A stretch of DNA of 6,002 nt from assembly GCA_021810175.1 (NCBI GenBank), contig JAJZJJ010000211.1, positions 1-6,002 of the forward strand, in the 5' to 3' direction. The position numbers were made by a program, and so were the translations under genes. Position 1 is the first letter of the stretch. Every line of letters starts with the position of its first letter. This DNA comes from Acidobacteriota bacterium. GTDB lineage: Bacteria; Acidobacteriota; Terriglobia; Terriglobales; Acidobacteriaceae. The notes under the pieces were generated by a model, which was given only the letters and a program-made list of their open reading frames with translations, was not told where the DNA came from and ran no database searches. Shown piece after piece: positions 1 to 5,850 of this stretch.

Positions 1-7
1 ACGCACG

Positions 8-13
8 TCCTCC
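8..13 (-). promoter_or_regulatory. Probable ribosome binding site of a gene that starts outside the window
   Basis: Read on the minus strand this is GGAGGA, a near-perfect Shine-Dalgarno sequence. Seven bases separate it from the left edge of the window, so a start codon immediately outside would have ideal spacing. It lies about 70 bases after the stop of the subunit III gene in the same direction, so the next gene is probably co-transcribed with it, perhaps another oxidase component. A GTG inside the window at 6-4 is too close to be the preferred start. The start codon itself cannot be seen. Confidence 0.35.
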
Positions 14-79
14 GCGAGCGAACCGCACCACGGCACGGCAGTTTGGGCCCCGCAATCTTGGTTGATTGGCTCGTGGCGT

Positions 80-841
80 TTACGGCCCATACAGCAGCAC
101 GGCAAACAGCACCAGCCACAGCGCGCTCATCGTGTGCCAGTACCAGGCCGTGCAGTCAATCGCAACCTGCCGCCACATCACCCGCTTGATGAAGAACATG
201 CTGCCCACCGCCGACATCAGCGCAACGATGCCCAACAGCAGGTGCAGCGCGTGGACCCGCGTGATCAGGTAGAAAAAGTGGCTGTTGGGATTGGTGCCGG
301 ACCAGAAGCCCTGGGCCGAAAGTTGTGCCCACGCCATCCACTGCCCGGCAAGAAAAAGTCCCCCCAGGATCAGCGTGGCGATCAGCCATGGCATCGCTCG
401 TCGCAGCGCGGGCCGCCCCATCCCCAGCCACTCTTCCATAATCTCCACTTCTGAGAAGAATGGCCGGCGCGCCATTTCCATGGTCACGGCCGAGAGCAGC
501 AGCAGTGCCGTATTGATCCATAGGATCGGCGGAAGCGCCAGGGCGTGCCACGACGATGCGGACGGCACACTTGGGTCCAGACGGCCTGCACCCTCCTGGA
601 CCAGAAACTCTCCCACGATCACCACAAACAACGCCAGATCGGCAGCCAGCGCATACACCAATGCTGTGCGATACCGCGTCAACAGCGCACGCGGCTCGCG
701 ACGGCTGGAAGATCGGTGCTCCCAGTTATCGTCACCTCCACCCCCGCCGCCGGTTGGCCGCCGGTCCACTGGCGGTTTCCCGCCCATACCGGTGTCTTTT
801 CGCTCAATGTCGACCGGATAGCGCGAGAAGGTGGCAGGCAT
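80..841 (-). CDS. ctaE: Cytochrome c oxidase subunit III (heme-copper oxidase)
   Basis: A 253-residue integral membrane protein of the heme-copper oxidase subunit III family. It is the non-catalytic core subunit that supports subunit I during oxygen reduction in the cytoplasmic membrane. Five hydrophobic segments are visible at about residues 58-81, 103-123, 149-171, 188-213 and 230-251, the number expected for short bacterial forms. Family-typical stretches are LPPILWINT (103-111), the segment NPNSHFFYLITRVHALH (184-200) and WYWHTMSALWLVLF (233-246) near the C terminus. The N-terminal ~50 residues are hydrophilic, contain six consecutive glycines (31-36), and are probably cytoplasmic. The ATG at 841 is preceded by GGGAG (minus strand of 850-854) with 8-bp spacing, which supports this start over Met19. 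The stop is TAA. No subunit I or II gene is in the window; a ribosome binding site at the left edge suggests that the operon continues there. Confidence 0.93.
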   Translation of the reverse strand: MPATFSRYPVDIERKDTGMGGKPPVDRRPTGGGGGGDDNWEHRSSSRREPRALLTRYRTALVYALAADLALFVVIVGEFLVQEGAGRLDPSVPSASSWHALALPPILWINTALLLLSAVTMEMARRPFFSEVEIMEEWLGMGRPALRRAMPWLIATLILGGLFLAGQWMAWAQLSAQGFWSGTNPNSHFFYLITRVHALHLLLGIVALMSAVGSMFFIKRVMWRQVAIDCTAWYWHTMSALWLVLFAVLLYGP

Positions 842-895
842 GGCCTACACTCCCAGGTGTGAGCTTGCTCCTCATTGCGGGCGCTCATCCCATTG

Positions 896-924
896 AGCAT
901 GGACCCGTAGGTCACCATCGTCAA
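896..924 (-). promoter_or_regulatory. Weak candidate promoter for the oxidase subunit III gene
   Basis: The 220 bases between the pdxT stop and the subunit III start (842-1061) hold no gene that I can support. On the minus strand they contain TTGACG (924-919), five of six matches to a sigma-70 -35 box, and 17 bases later CATGCT (901-896), which matches -10 at only three of six positions. A start of transcription near 889 would give a leader of about 50 bases. The -10 is poor and acidobacterial promoter consensus is not well defined, so this is only a candidate. No convincing terminator for pdxT was seen in the same gap. Confidence 0.2.
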
Positions 925-1061
925 CAGCCTGGTTCGAGGGTGTGCAGTTCCAGCCCTATCCCTCTTCCAGATGCGCCTCAACTGGATGCGGCGCCGTCGT
1001 CCGCAATCAGACAGCCTGCTCTTTGGATGCTTTTCGGGGCCTTGCCGGTAGCGTCACCCCT

Positions 1062-1673
1062 TCAGGAATTGCGGTTCGACGGCTCACGACCCGCCAGAAC
1101 CATCTCCACAAAATGACGATGCACCCGCCGGTCTGCCGAAAGCTCCGGGTGAAACGTCGACGCCAGCAGGTGCCCCTGTTCCACCAGGACAGGGAACCCA
1201 TCCCGCTCGGCCAGCACCCTCACGTCTGCGCCCGTATTCACAATCCGGGGCGCGCGAATATAAACCATCTCCAGCGGCCCGCCCTTGAGCGCTGTTTCTG
1301 CGACTTGAATGCTGCTGTCGATCTGCCGACCGTAGGCGTTGCGCTCCACTGTCGCGTGCAGCACGCCCAGGCTCTCCTGCGCCGGACGCAACACTTCCTC
1401 GGCCAGCAGAATGCATCCCGCGCATGTGCCAAAAGTCGTCTTGGTCTAAACAAACTCACGCAGGGCGCCCAGAAACCCGTCCCGTTCCAGGAACTTCAGA
1501 AAAGTCGTCGATTCGCCGCCCGGCAGCACCAGTCCATCCAGGCCGCTCAACTGCTCCGGCTTGCGCACCAGGACGGCCTCTGCACCGGCCTCGCGCAGCG
1601 CCCGCGCATGGGCCTCGTAGTCGCCTTGAATCGCAAGCACACCAATCCGTGGAATCAATTCCGTCTCCGTCAT
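1062..1673 (-). pseudogene. pdxT: pdxT, PLP synthase glutaminase subunit, interrupted by an in-frame amber codon
   Basis: PdxT is a class I glutamine amidotransferase that hydrolyses glutamine and channels ammonia to PdxS for pyridoxal 5'-phosphate synthesis in the cytoplasm. The frame spans 203 codons, close to the usual ~190-200. Recognisable parts are IGVLAIQGDYEAH (10-22), the oxyanion region LVLPGGESTT (48-57), the nucleophile loop FGTCAG with Cys84, VERNAYGRQ (109-117) and FHPE with His175 and Glu177. All three catalytic residues are present. However, codon 76 (bases 1448-1446) is TAG, between REFV and TKTTFGTCAG. There is no frameshift: both halves are in the same frame. Normal termination would give a 75-residue fragment without the triad. 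A possible restart at GTG 1394 (codon 94) would miss Cys84. The ATG at 1673 has AAGGA just upstream; the final stop is TGA. It follows the SRPBCC gene by 120 bp, in the same direction as pdxS. The cause could be a recent nonsense mutation, a sequence error or recoding; the sequence alone cannot decide. Confidence 0.9.
1446..1448 (-). other. Premature amber (TAG) codon inside pdxT
   Basis: The plus strand reads CTA here, so the coding strand reads TAG at codon 76 of pdxT. The flanking codons are GTT (Val75) and ACC (Thr77). Family alignment by eye, with REF before and FGTCAG after, needs a sense codon at this place. One base change from CAG, AAG, GAG, TGG, TCG or TTG would produce it. All six apparent gene ends in the window use TGA or TAA, so TAG is not used as a normal stop here. 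Confidence 0.95.
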
Positions 1674-1793
1674 CGTCCTTCGCGAAAATCGCTGTCTTTA
1701 TGTTACTTGGAAGGTTGTGGTGCAGCGCTCCTGCCCGGGCCTTGCGCACGCAATCTCCCCAGGCCCGCCCTCCGGCCTTCCAGGGCAGGGAAG

Positions 1794-2255
1794 TCACAGC
1801 GTCAGCTTCGCATACTCCTTGTTCAGTTGCTGGAAGCGCCCCGCAGGCGGCGCTGCCTTCGTCAGATATGCCTCCAGCTGGTCCAGAAACGCATGCCATC
1901 CCGCCGCCAGTCCCTTCGCCAGCTCCGGTTTCACGCCGATATGTGAGAACTCCAGCTCTGCCTGCTCCGCATCCCCTGAAACGCTCCACTTTACAAAGGA
2001 ATCGCCCCATGTGTAAGCGAACAGAAACGGCGCCTCCAGATCGCACACCGTGCCCTCAATCGATCCCTGCCCGCCAAAATCAATATGGATCTCCCCACCC
2101 GTTCGAGCCTCCAGTTCCACCGGAAACTTCATCCACGCCGCAATCTGCTCGCCCTCCGATATCGCCACCCAGAGCAGCGCAGCCGGCACCGGAAACCTCC
2201 GCTTCAGATCAATCCTGTAGCACTTCTCAAACGTCGCAAGATCATCGTTCGGCAT
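1794..2255 (-). CDS. SRPBCC / AHSA1-like START-fold domain protein
   Basis: A 153-residue soluble protein that matches the SRPBCC superfamily, AHSA1 (Aha1 C-terminal domain-like) branch; this fold makes a deep hydrophobic ligand-binding pocket. Evidence includes an N-terminal strand followed by FPVPAALLWVAISEGEQIAAWM (pattern at 21-42), an acidic glycine-rich hairpin (GGEIHIDFGGQGSIEGTV, 53-70), the aromatic strand LFAYTW (78-83) and the closing helix GWHAFLDQLEAYL (119-131), which is the hallmark end of this family. There is no signal peptide and no membrane segment. The substrate is unknown; family members include stress proteins and putative lipid or small-molecule binders, so no specific function is assigned. 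The ATG at 2255 is preceded by GAGG at a rather long 11-base spacing. The gene sits between pdxS and pdxT on the same strand. A terminator after pdxS means that co-transcription is not certain. The stop is TGA. Confidence 0.86.
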   Translation of the reverse strand: MPNDDLATFEKCYRIDLKRRFPVPAALLWVAISEGEQIAAWMKFPVELEARTGGEIHIDFGGQGSIEGTVCDLEAPFLFAYTWGDSFVKWSVSGDAEQAELEFSHIGVKPELAKGLAAGWHAFLDQLEAYLTKAAPPAGRFQQLNKEYAKLTL

Positions 2256-2314
2256 TTTGAACTCGTCCTCTCATCGTCGTGCGCAAAAGCACGGTCATCA
2301 GAAAACTCTGCCTC

Positions 2315-2346
2315 AAGCAAAAGGCGCCTGCACTCGCAGACGCCCT
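2315..2346 (-). terminator. Rho-independent terminator after pdxS
   Basis: On the minus strand an 11-bp hairpin forms between 2346-2336 (AGGGCGTCTGC) and 2331-2321 (GCAGGCGCCTT), with loop GAGT and two G-U pairs in RNA. It is followed by T-rich sequence (the run TTTT, then GCTT), and an A-rich stretch precedes it. It starts 54 bases after the pdxS stop and is well placed to end or attenuate that transcript before the SRPBCC gene. In the plus direction the same hairpin is followed by CTTGTTTT, so it could work both ways, although no plus-strand gene ends nearby. Confidence 0.7.
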
Positions 2347-2362
2347 CTTGTTTTCTGGCCCG

Positions 2363-2395
2363 AAGGCGCGTTCGCCTTGGCGGCCGGTCCCGGCC
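2363..2395. repeat. Two additional GC-rich inverted repeats directly after pdxS
   Basis: Directly downstream of the pdxS stop lie two perfect inverted repeats. The first (2382-2395) is GGCCGG and CCGGCC separated by two bases. The second (2363-2378) is AAGGCG and CGCCTT with loop CGTT. With the terminator hairpin at 2321-2346 they make three hairpins in about 75 bases. They lack their own T tracts, so they may protect the pdxS messenger 3' end or be incidental to high GC content. The role is inferred, but the base pairing is read directly. Confidence 0.45.
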
Positions 2396-2400
2396 AATCC

Positions 2401-3390
2401 TCACCAGCCGCGCGTCTGCAGCATCTGCGACTCCTCAATCGCATTCACGGCCAGCCCCTTCATCGAGCCCAGGCACTCTTCGCTGCACTCGGCCACAATC
2501 GCAGGATCCTGATAATGCGTTGTCGCCCGAACAATCGCCCGCGCCCGCGACTCCGCCTCGGCACGCTCGGCGGGATTGTTGAACTTGCCCGCCGCATTCA
2601 ATTCCACATCCAGCGGCGTCGCCCGCTCCTTCATGAAGATGCCCGAGCCTACAAACACTGCCTCCGCGCCCAGTTGCATCATCAGGGCCGCGTCGGCCGG
2701 TGTCGCAATGCCGCCTGCCGAGAAGTTCGGCACCGGCAGCTTGCCCGTCTTCGCCACCATGCGAATCAGCTCGTACGGCGCGCGGTGCTCCTTGGCAGCC
2801 GCGTAAAGTTCTTCTTCGCTGAGCACGGTGAGCGCCCGCATTTCCTTCACAATCTGCCGCATGTGCTTCACCGCGTGCACCACGTCGCCCGTGCCGGCCT
2901 CGCCCTTGGTCCGGATCATCGCCGCGCCTTCCGCCACGCGGCGCAGCGCCTCGCCCAGGTCGCGCGCGCCGCACACAAACGGCGTCGTAAAGGCGTGCTT
3001 GTCGATGTGGTGCGTCTCGTCAGCCGGGGTCAGTACTTCTGATTCGTCGATAAAATCCACGCCCAGATGCTGAAGCACCTGTGCCTCGGCAAAGTGCCCG
3101 ATGCGGGCCTTTGCCATCACCGGAATCGACACCGACGCGATGATTTCCTTGATCAGGCTCGGCCTCGCCATGCGCGCCACGCCGCCCTCCGCGCGAATCA
3201 TCGCAGGAACCCGCTCCAGCGCCATCACCGCCACCGCGCCCGCCTGTTCGGCAATCCGCGCCTGTTCCACGCTCATTACGTCCATGATGACGCCGCCCTT
3301 CAGCATTTCTGCCAGGCCTGTCTTCAGCCGCAGCCCTGCCGATGAGCCGCCGGCTACACCAGTCAATCCATTCTTTGTATGTTCTGCCAT
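2401..3390 (-). CDS. pdxS: Pyridoxal 5'-phosphate synthase lyase subunit PdxS
   Basis: A 329-residue (beta/alpha)8-barrel enzyme of the PdxS/SNZ family that condenses ribose 5-phosphate, glyceraldehyde 3-phosphate and ammonia to pyridoxal 5'-phosphate in the cytoplasm; it normally forms a dodecamer that binds PdxT. The match is nearly end to end: GGVIMDV (32-38, with the active-site Asp37), [10 protein letters not shown] (54-63), [10 protein letters not shown] (90-99, with Lys94 as first Schiff-base lysine), [11 protein letters not shown] (158-168, with the second lysine Lys162), [21 protein letters not shown] (a run starting at 222), GSGIF (248-252) and a C-terminal RGW. It is longer than the ~294-residue Bacillus protein through ~13 extra N-terminal residues and ~22 extra residues between GSGIF and TTHY (290-293). 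The ATG at 3390 has GGAG (minus strand of 3398-3401) 7 bp upstream and is preferred over an upstream in-frame start at 3435. The enzyme can use free ammonia, which matters because its pdxT partner is interrupted. The stop is TGA. Confidence 0.97.
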   Translation of the reverse strand: MAEHTKNGLTGVAGGSSAGLRLKTGLAEMLKGGVIMDVMSVEQARIAEQAGAVAVMALERVPAMIRAEGGVARMARPSLIKEIIASVSIPVMAKARIGHFAEAQVLQHLGVDFIDESEVLTPADETHHIDKHAFTTPFVCGARDLGEALRRVAEGAAMIRTKGEAGTGDVVHAVKHMRQIVKEMRALTVLSEEELYAAAKEHRAPYELIRMVAKTGKLPVPNFSAGGIATPADAALMMQLGAEAVFVGSGIFMKERATPLDVELNAAGKFNNPAERAEAESRARAIVRATTHYQDPAIVAECSEECLGSMKGLAVNAIEESQMLQTRGW

Positions 3391-3622
3391 GGGGAGTCTC
3401 CGTCTTCGCAAGAGGCCTTCGAGGCTTCCGGGCACAGGAATACCGAAGCGCTTTGCGTGAAATATCTCAACAACTCAGTTTAACAGTGGTTGCATTGGTC
3501 AGCGCATCATACTCAGAGGCGCGCTTCGCACGAAAACAATGCGCTGCCGGAATTCCCCAATCGCAAGACCGTATCAGACTGCAACTGCACAGGAGTTGAA
3601 CCGATAAAGGGGGGTCTGGAAA
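3391..3622. promoter_or_regulatory. Divergent intergenic region between pdxS and the CLC gene
   Basis: This 232-bp region must carry the promoters of both flanking genes, which point away from each other. On the minus strand TATGAT (3511-3506) matches the sigma-70 -10 box at five of six positions, but no good -35 is seen 16-18 bases upstream; if used, the pdxS leader would be about 110 bases. On the plus strand no convincing -35/-10 pair was found. A six-G tract at 3609-3614, preceded by A residues, is the likely ribosome binding site of the CLC gene. No riboswitch or binding site that I recognise is present. Confidence 0.4.
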
Positions 3623-5407
3623 GTGCCAGCACCGGAAACGACGTCCACCGCACCCACTCACTTCTTATCCAAAAAACCTCTCTCCCACATGGCGGGGTGG
3701 ATCGAACGGGTGGAGCTCAGACGCGTGCTGGATTCAGTCCTCCTGGGACTCGTAGGTGCGGCCAGCGCCCTGGCCTTCCACTGGATTTTATATTGGTGCT
3801 CCTGGCTCTTCCTCAATAAGATCGCCGGTTACGTCCTGCCCGACGTCGCTCATTCCATCGCGCCCAAATCCATCGCTGCACCCCACCTCAATTGGTGGAT
3901 CCCTCTCGTGACCACCCTGGGCGGCCTCATCTCCGGCATTCTTGTCTTCACCTGGGCGCCGGAGGCCGAAGGCCACGGTACTGACACCGTCGTCAACGCC
4001 TTCCACCGCCTCGCCGGCAACATCCGTACACGCGTTCCCTTGTTGAAGATGATTGCTTCCGGCATCACCATCGGCTCTGGCGGATCAGCCGGTCGTGAAG
4101 GCCCCACCGCGCTCATCGCCGCCGGTTGCGGCGCCATCTACGCCAATCTCACCAGGCGCTCCGATCAGGAGCGCCGCTTCCTCCTTCTCGTTGGCATGTC
4201 CGCCGGCCTCTCCGCCGTCTTTCGCTCGCCCATTGGGGCGGCTATCTTCGCTGTCGAGGTTCTCTACTCCGCCATGGATTTCGAAAGCCACATGCTCATC
4301 TATACGCTGCTTTCGTCCGTCGTGGCCTATGCAGCCAATGGCGTCTTCTTCGGACTGCAGCCGCTCTTTCATGTGCCCGACAAACTTCTCCTGCCCGACT
4401 ATCGCTACTACCCCTGGTACGTGCTTCTCGGACTCGCCAGCGGCCTGCTGGCCACGCTTCTCCCCGTCGTTTTTTACGGCATGCGCGATCTCTTCCACGC
4501 CATCCCATGTCCCCAGATCTTCAAGCCCGCCATCGGAGGCCTCGGCGTCGGCCTCATCGCGCTCTTTTTCCCTCAGGTGCTGGGCGGCGGCTACGGCTGG
4601 ATGCAGATGAGCATCGGAGGCTTTCTACCGCTCCACCTGCTGGTCGCGTTGCTCTTCCTCAAAATGCTCAGCCTCTCCTTAACGGTCTCCTCGGGCGGTT
4701 CCGGAGGTGTCTTCGCGCCCAGCATGTTCATCGGCGCCATGCTCGGCGGGACGCTGGCCGCTCTCTTTCACCAGCCCGCCGCCGGATTCGTCATCGTCGG
4801 CATGGCTGCCGTCTTCGGCGCTGCTGCCCGCGTCCCCATGGCTACCATTCTCATGGTTTCTGAAATGACCGGCGGCTACCAGTTGTTGGTGCCTGCGGGC
4901 CTGGCCGTCATTCTCGCCTTCCTCGTCCAGACCTGGCTCTCGCGGGGCCTGCGCTACCACAGCCTCTATGAGGCACAGGTCAAGACCTACGCCCAGTCGC
5001 CCGCCCATTACGTTGAGGAGATGAACTACGCCATCGACCTCATACGCGCCCATCGTGTCGCCGGCGAGCCCTCTCTGCGCGAAATGGACATCATTTCGCT
5101 CATGCAGTCCGGCATTCCGCTCTCCCTCCACTCCGGAGAGCGCATGCTCATGGGCGAACTCCAGCAGAATTGCAATCTGTGCAACGAGCTCATTGGCAGC
5201 CTCGCCGAAATCACAAAGGATAAGAATCTCAAGGTTCTGGTTATCTTCCGCGGCGACGAGGTCCTGCTGCCCACCAGGGAGTCTCGCATGAAACCCGGCG
5301 ACAGGCTCCTCCTGCTCTGCTCCCCACAGACCGAAGCCATTCTCAAGGACAAGCTGCTGCTGCCCAGGACTCTGCCCGGGCCCGAGTTGACTCAAGTCCC
5401 CGTCTGA
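3623..5407 (+). CDS. CLC-family chloride channel or H+/Cl- antiporter with C-terminal TrkA-C domain
   Basis: A 594-residue polytopic membrane protein. Residues ~35-445 form the CLC transport core and ~507-577 a cytoplasmic TrkA-C (RCK_C) regulatory domain, seen in VLVIFRGDEVLLP (538-550) and MKPGDRLLLLC (556-566). CLC signatures are GREGPT (157-162) with the gating glutamate Glu159, GGVFAP (361-366), and a tyrosine in SLYEAQV (Tyr449) at the place of the central gate tyrosine. Two differences from the E. coli exchanger stand out: the first selectivity motif GSGIP is GHGTD (117-121), and the internal proton glutamate (E203 in E. coli) aligns with Val213 in FAVEVLY. Valine there is typical of channels, so either channel or exchanger activity is possible. 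The start is GTG at 3623, supported by a six-G Shine-Dalgarno tract 8 bp upstream; an ATG at 3689 has none. The gene is divergent from pdxS and overlaps the convergent thioesterase gene by 16 bp. Likely roles are anion homeostasis or acid resistance. The stop is TGA. Confidence 0.94.
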   Translation: MPAPETTSTAPTHFLSKKPLSHMAGWIERVELRRVLDSVLLGLVGAASALAFHWILYWCSWLFLNKIAGYVLPDVAHSIAPKSIAAPHLNWWIPLVTTLGGLISGILVFTWAPEAEGHGTDTVVNAFHRLAGNIRTRVPLLKMIASGITIGSGGSAGREGPTALIAAGCGAIYANLTRRSDQERRFLLLVGMSAGLSAVFRSPIGAAIFAVEVLYSAMDFESHMLIYTLLSSVVAYAANGVFFGLQPLFHVPDKLLLPDYRYYPWYVLLGLASGLLATLLPVVFYGMRDLFHAIPCPQIFKPAIGGLGVGLIALFFPQVLGGGYGWMQMSIGGFLPLHLLVALLFLKMLSLSLTVSSGGSGGVFAPSMFIGAMLGGTLAALFHQPAAGFVIVGMAAVFGAAARVPMATILMVSEMTGGYQLLVPAGLAVILAFLVQTWLSRGLRYHSLYEAQVKTYAQSPAHYVEEMNYAIDLIRAHRVAGEPSLREMDIISLMQSGIPLSLHSGERMLMGELQQNCNLCNELIGSLAEITKDKNLKVLVIFRGDEVLLPTRESRMKPGDRLLLLCSPQTEAILKDKLLLPRTLPGPELTQVPV

Positions 5408-5850
5408 GACCGGCGAAACTTCTCCGCGTCGATGGCAATAAACAATCCCTTCGCCCGGGACAGGATCGTTCCTTTGCCGTCCGCAAGCTCTGCCTCGCAG
5501 CGATGCTTCCTGCCTTCGCCGCCCACATGCCGTGCCGTCAGTCGCAGAGGAGCTCCCACCGGCACGGGCCGCAGATATTCAACGTCCAGATGCCGGGTCA
5601 TCGCAACCACGCCCCGCGCGCGGTTGGCCTTGCTCATCGCCTCGTCCAGCAGCGTCGCGATGATCCCCCCATGCGCATGGCCAGGGGGCCCCTGGAATCT
5701 CTTCGCCACCCGCACCGGACTCACCACCTGCCCCGTCCCATCCACATAAAAGCGCAGCCGTAACCCCGTTCGATTCTCCAGCCCGCACCCGAAACAGTGA
5801 TGCATGGCCCCGTGCGACAGCGGATGCAACGTCTCCTCAACGGCACTCAT
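5392..5850 (-). CDS. PaaI-like hotdog-fold thioesterase
   Basis: A 152-residue cytoplasmic protein of the 4HBT/PaaI hotdog superfamily, which generally hydrolyses acyl-CoA thioesters. The key signature is GHAHGGIIATLLDEAM (57-72): the HGG turn (60-62) begins the long hotdog helix, and Asp69/Glu70 lie at the usual catalytic acid region. The N terminus carries CFGCG (19-23) followed by N and GL, common in a stand-alone subgroup of these enzymes, and the core ends in strands such as LDVEYLRPVPVG. The acyl group it acts on cannot be told from sequence. The ATG at 5850 is chosen because the protein then begins close to the conserved block; a GTG at 5877, nine codons upstream, has GGGAG 10 bp before it and remains possible. 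The gene converges on the CLC gene and their last 16 bp overlap (5392-5407), leaving no room for a separate terminator. The stop is TGA. Confidence 0.86.
   Translation of the reverse strand: MSAVEETLHPLSHGAMHHCFGCGLENRTGLRLRFYVDGTGQVVSPVRVAKRFQGPPGHAHGGIIATLLDEAMSKANRARGVVAMTRHLDVEYLRPVPVGAPLRLTARHVGGEGRKHRCEAELADGKGTILSRAKGLFIAIDAEKFRRSQTGT

Noticed and set aside
930..960. GGTTCGAGG, resembling a tRNA T-loop
   Set aside because: No matching acceptor, D or anticodon stem could be built around it on either strand.
1689..1712. AT-richer patch upstream of pdxT with TAACAT or CATAAA as -10 candidates
   Set aside because: Only four of six matches and no -35 at proper spacing, so not listed as a promoter.
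1742..1753. Short palindrome TTGCG-CA-CGCAA between the SRPBCC gene and pdxT
   Set aside because: Only 5-bp arms and a single copy; expected by chance in GC-rich DNA.
942..1946. Long plus-strand open frame of about 334 codons across pdxT
   Set aside because: It is antisense to the recognisable PdxT frame, has a basic, low-complexity composition and shows no family motif; a by-product of high GC content.
2278..2293. Small hairpin CGTGC/GCACG upstream of the SRPBCC gene
   Set aside because: Five base pairs only, with no other sign of a regulatory element.
2257..3042. Plus-strand open frame of about 261 codons opposite pdxS
   Set aside because: It is rich in Arg, His and Ala without motifs and lies antisense to the highly conserved pdxS.
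3391..3435. Upstream in-frame start that would add 15 residues to PdxS
   Set aside because: The extra residues are basic and unlike the family, and the ATG at 3390 has a well-spaced GGAG.
3591..3595. AGGAG on the plus strand upstream of the CLC gene, looking like a strong ribosome binding site
   Set aside because: No suitable start codon lies 5-10 bases downstream; the six-G tract at 3609-3614 fits the GTG at 3623 better.
4126..4863. Second plus-strand frame of about 245 codons inside the CLC gene
   Set aside because: It is an out-of-frame shadow of the CLC coding region; composition is Arg- and Ser-rich and no domain is seen.
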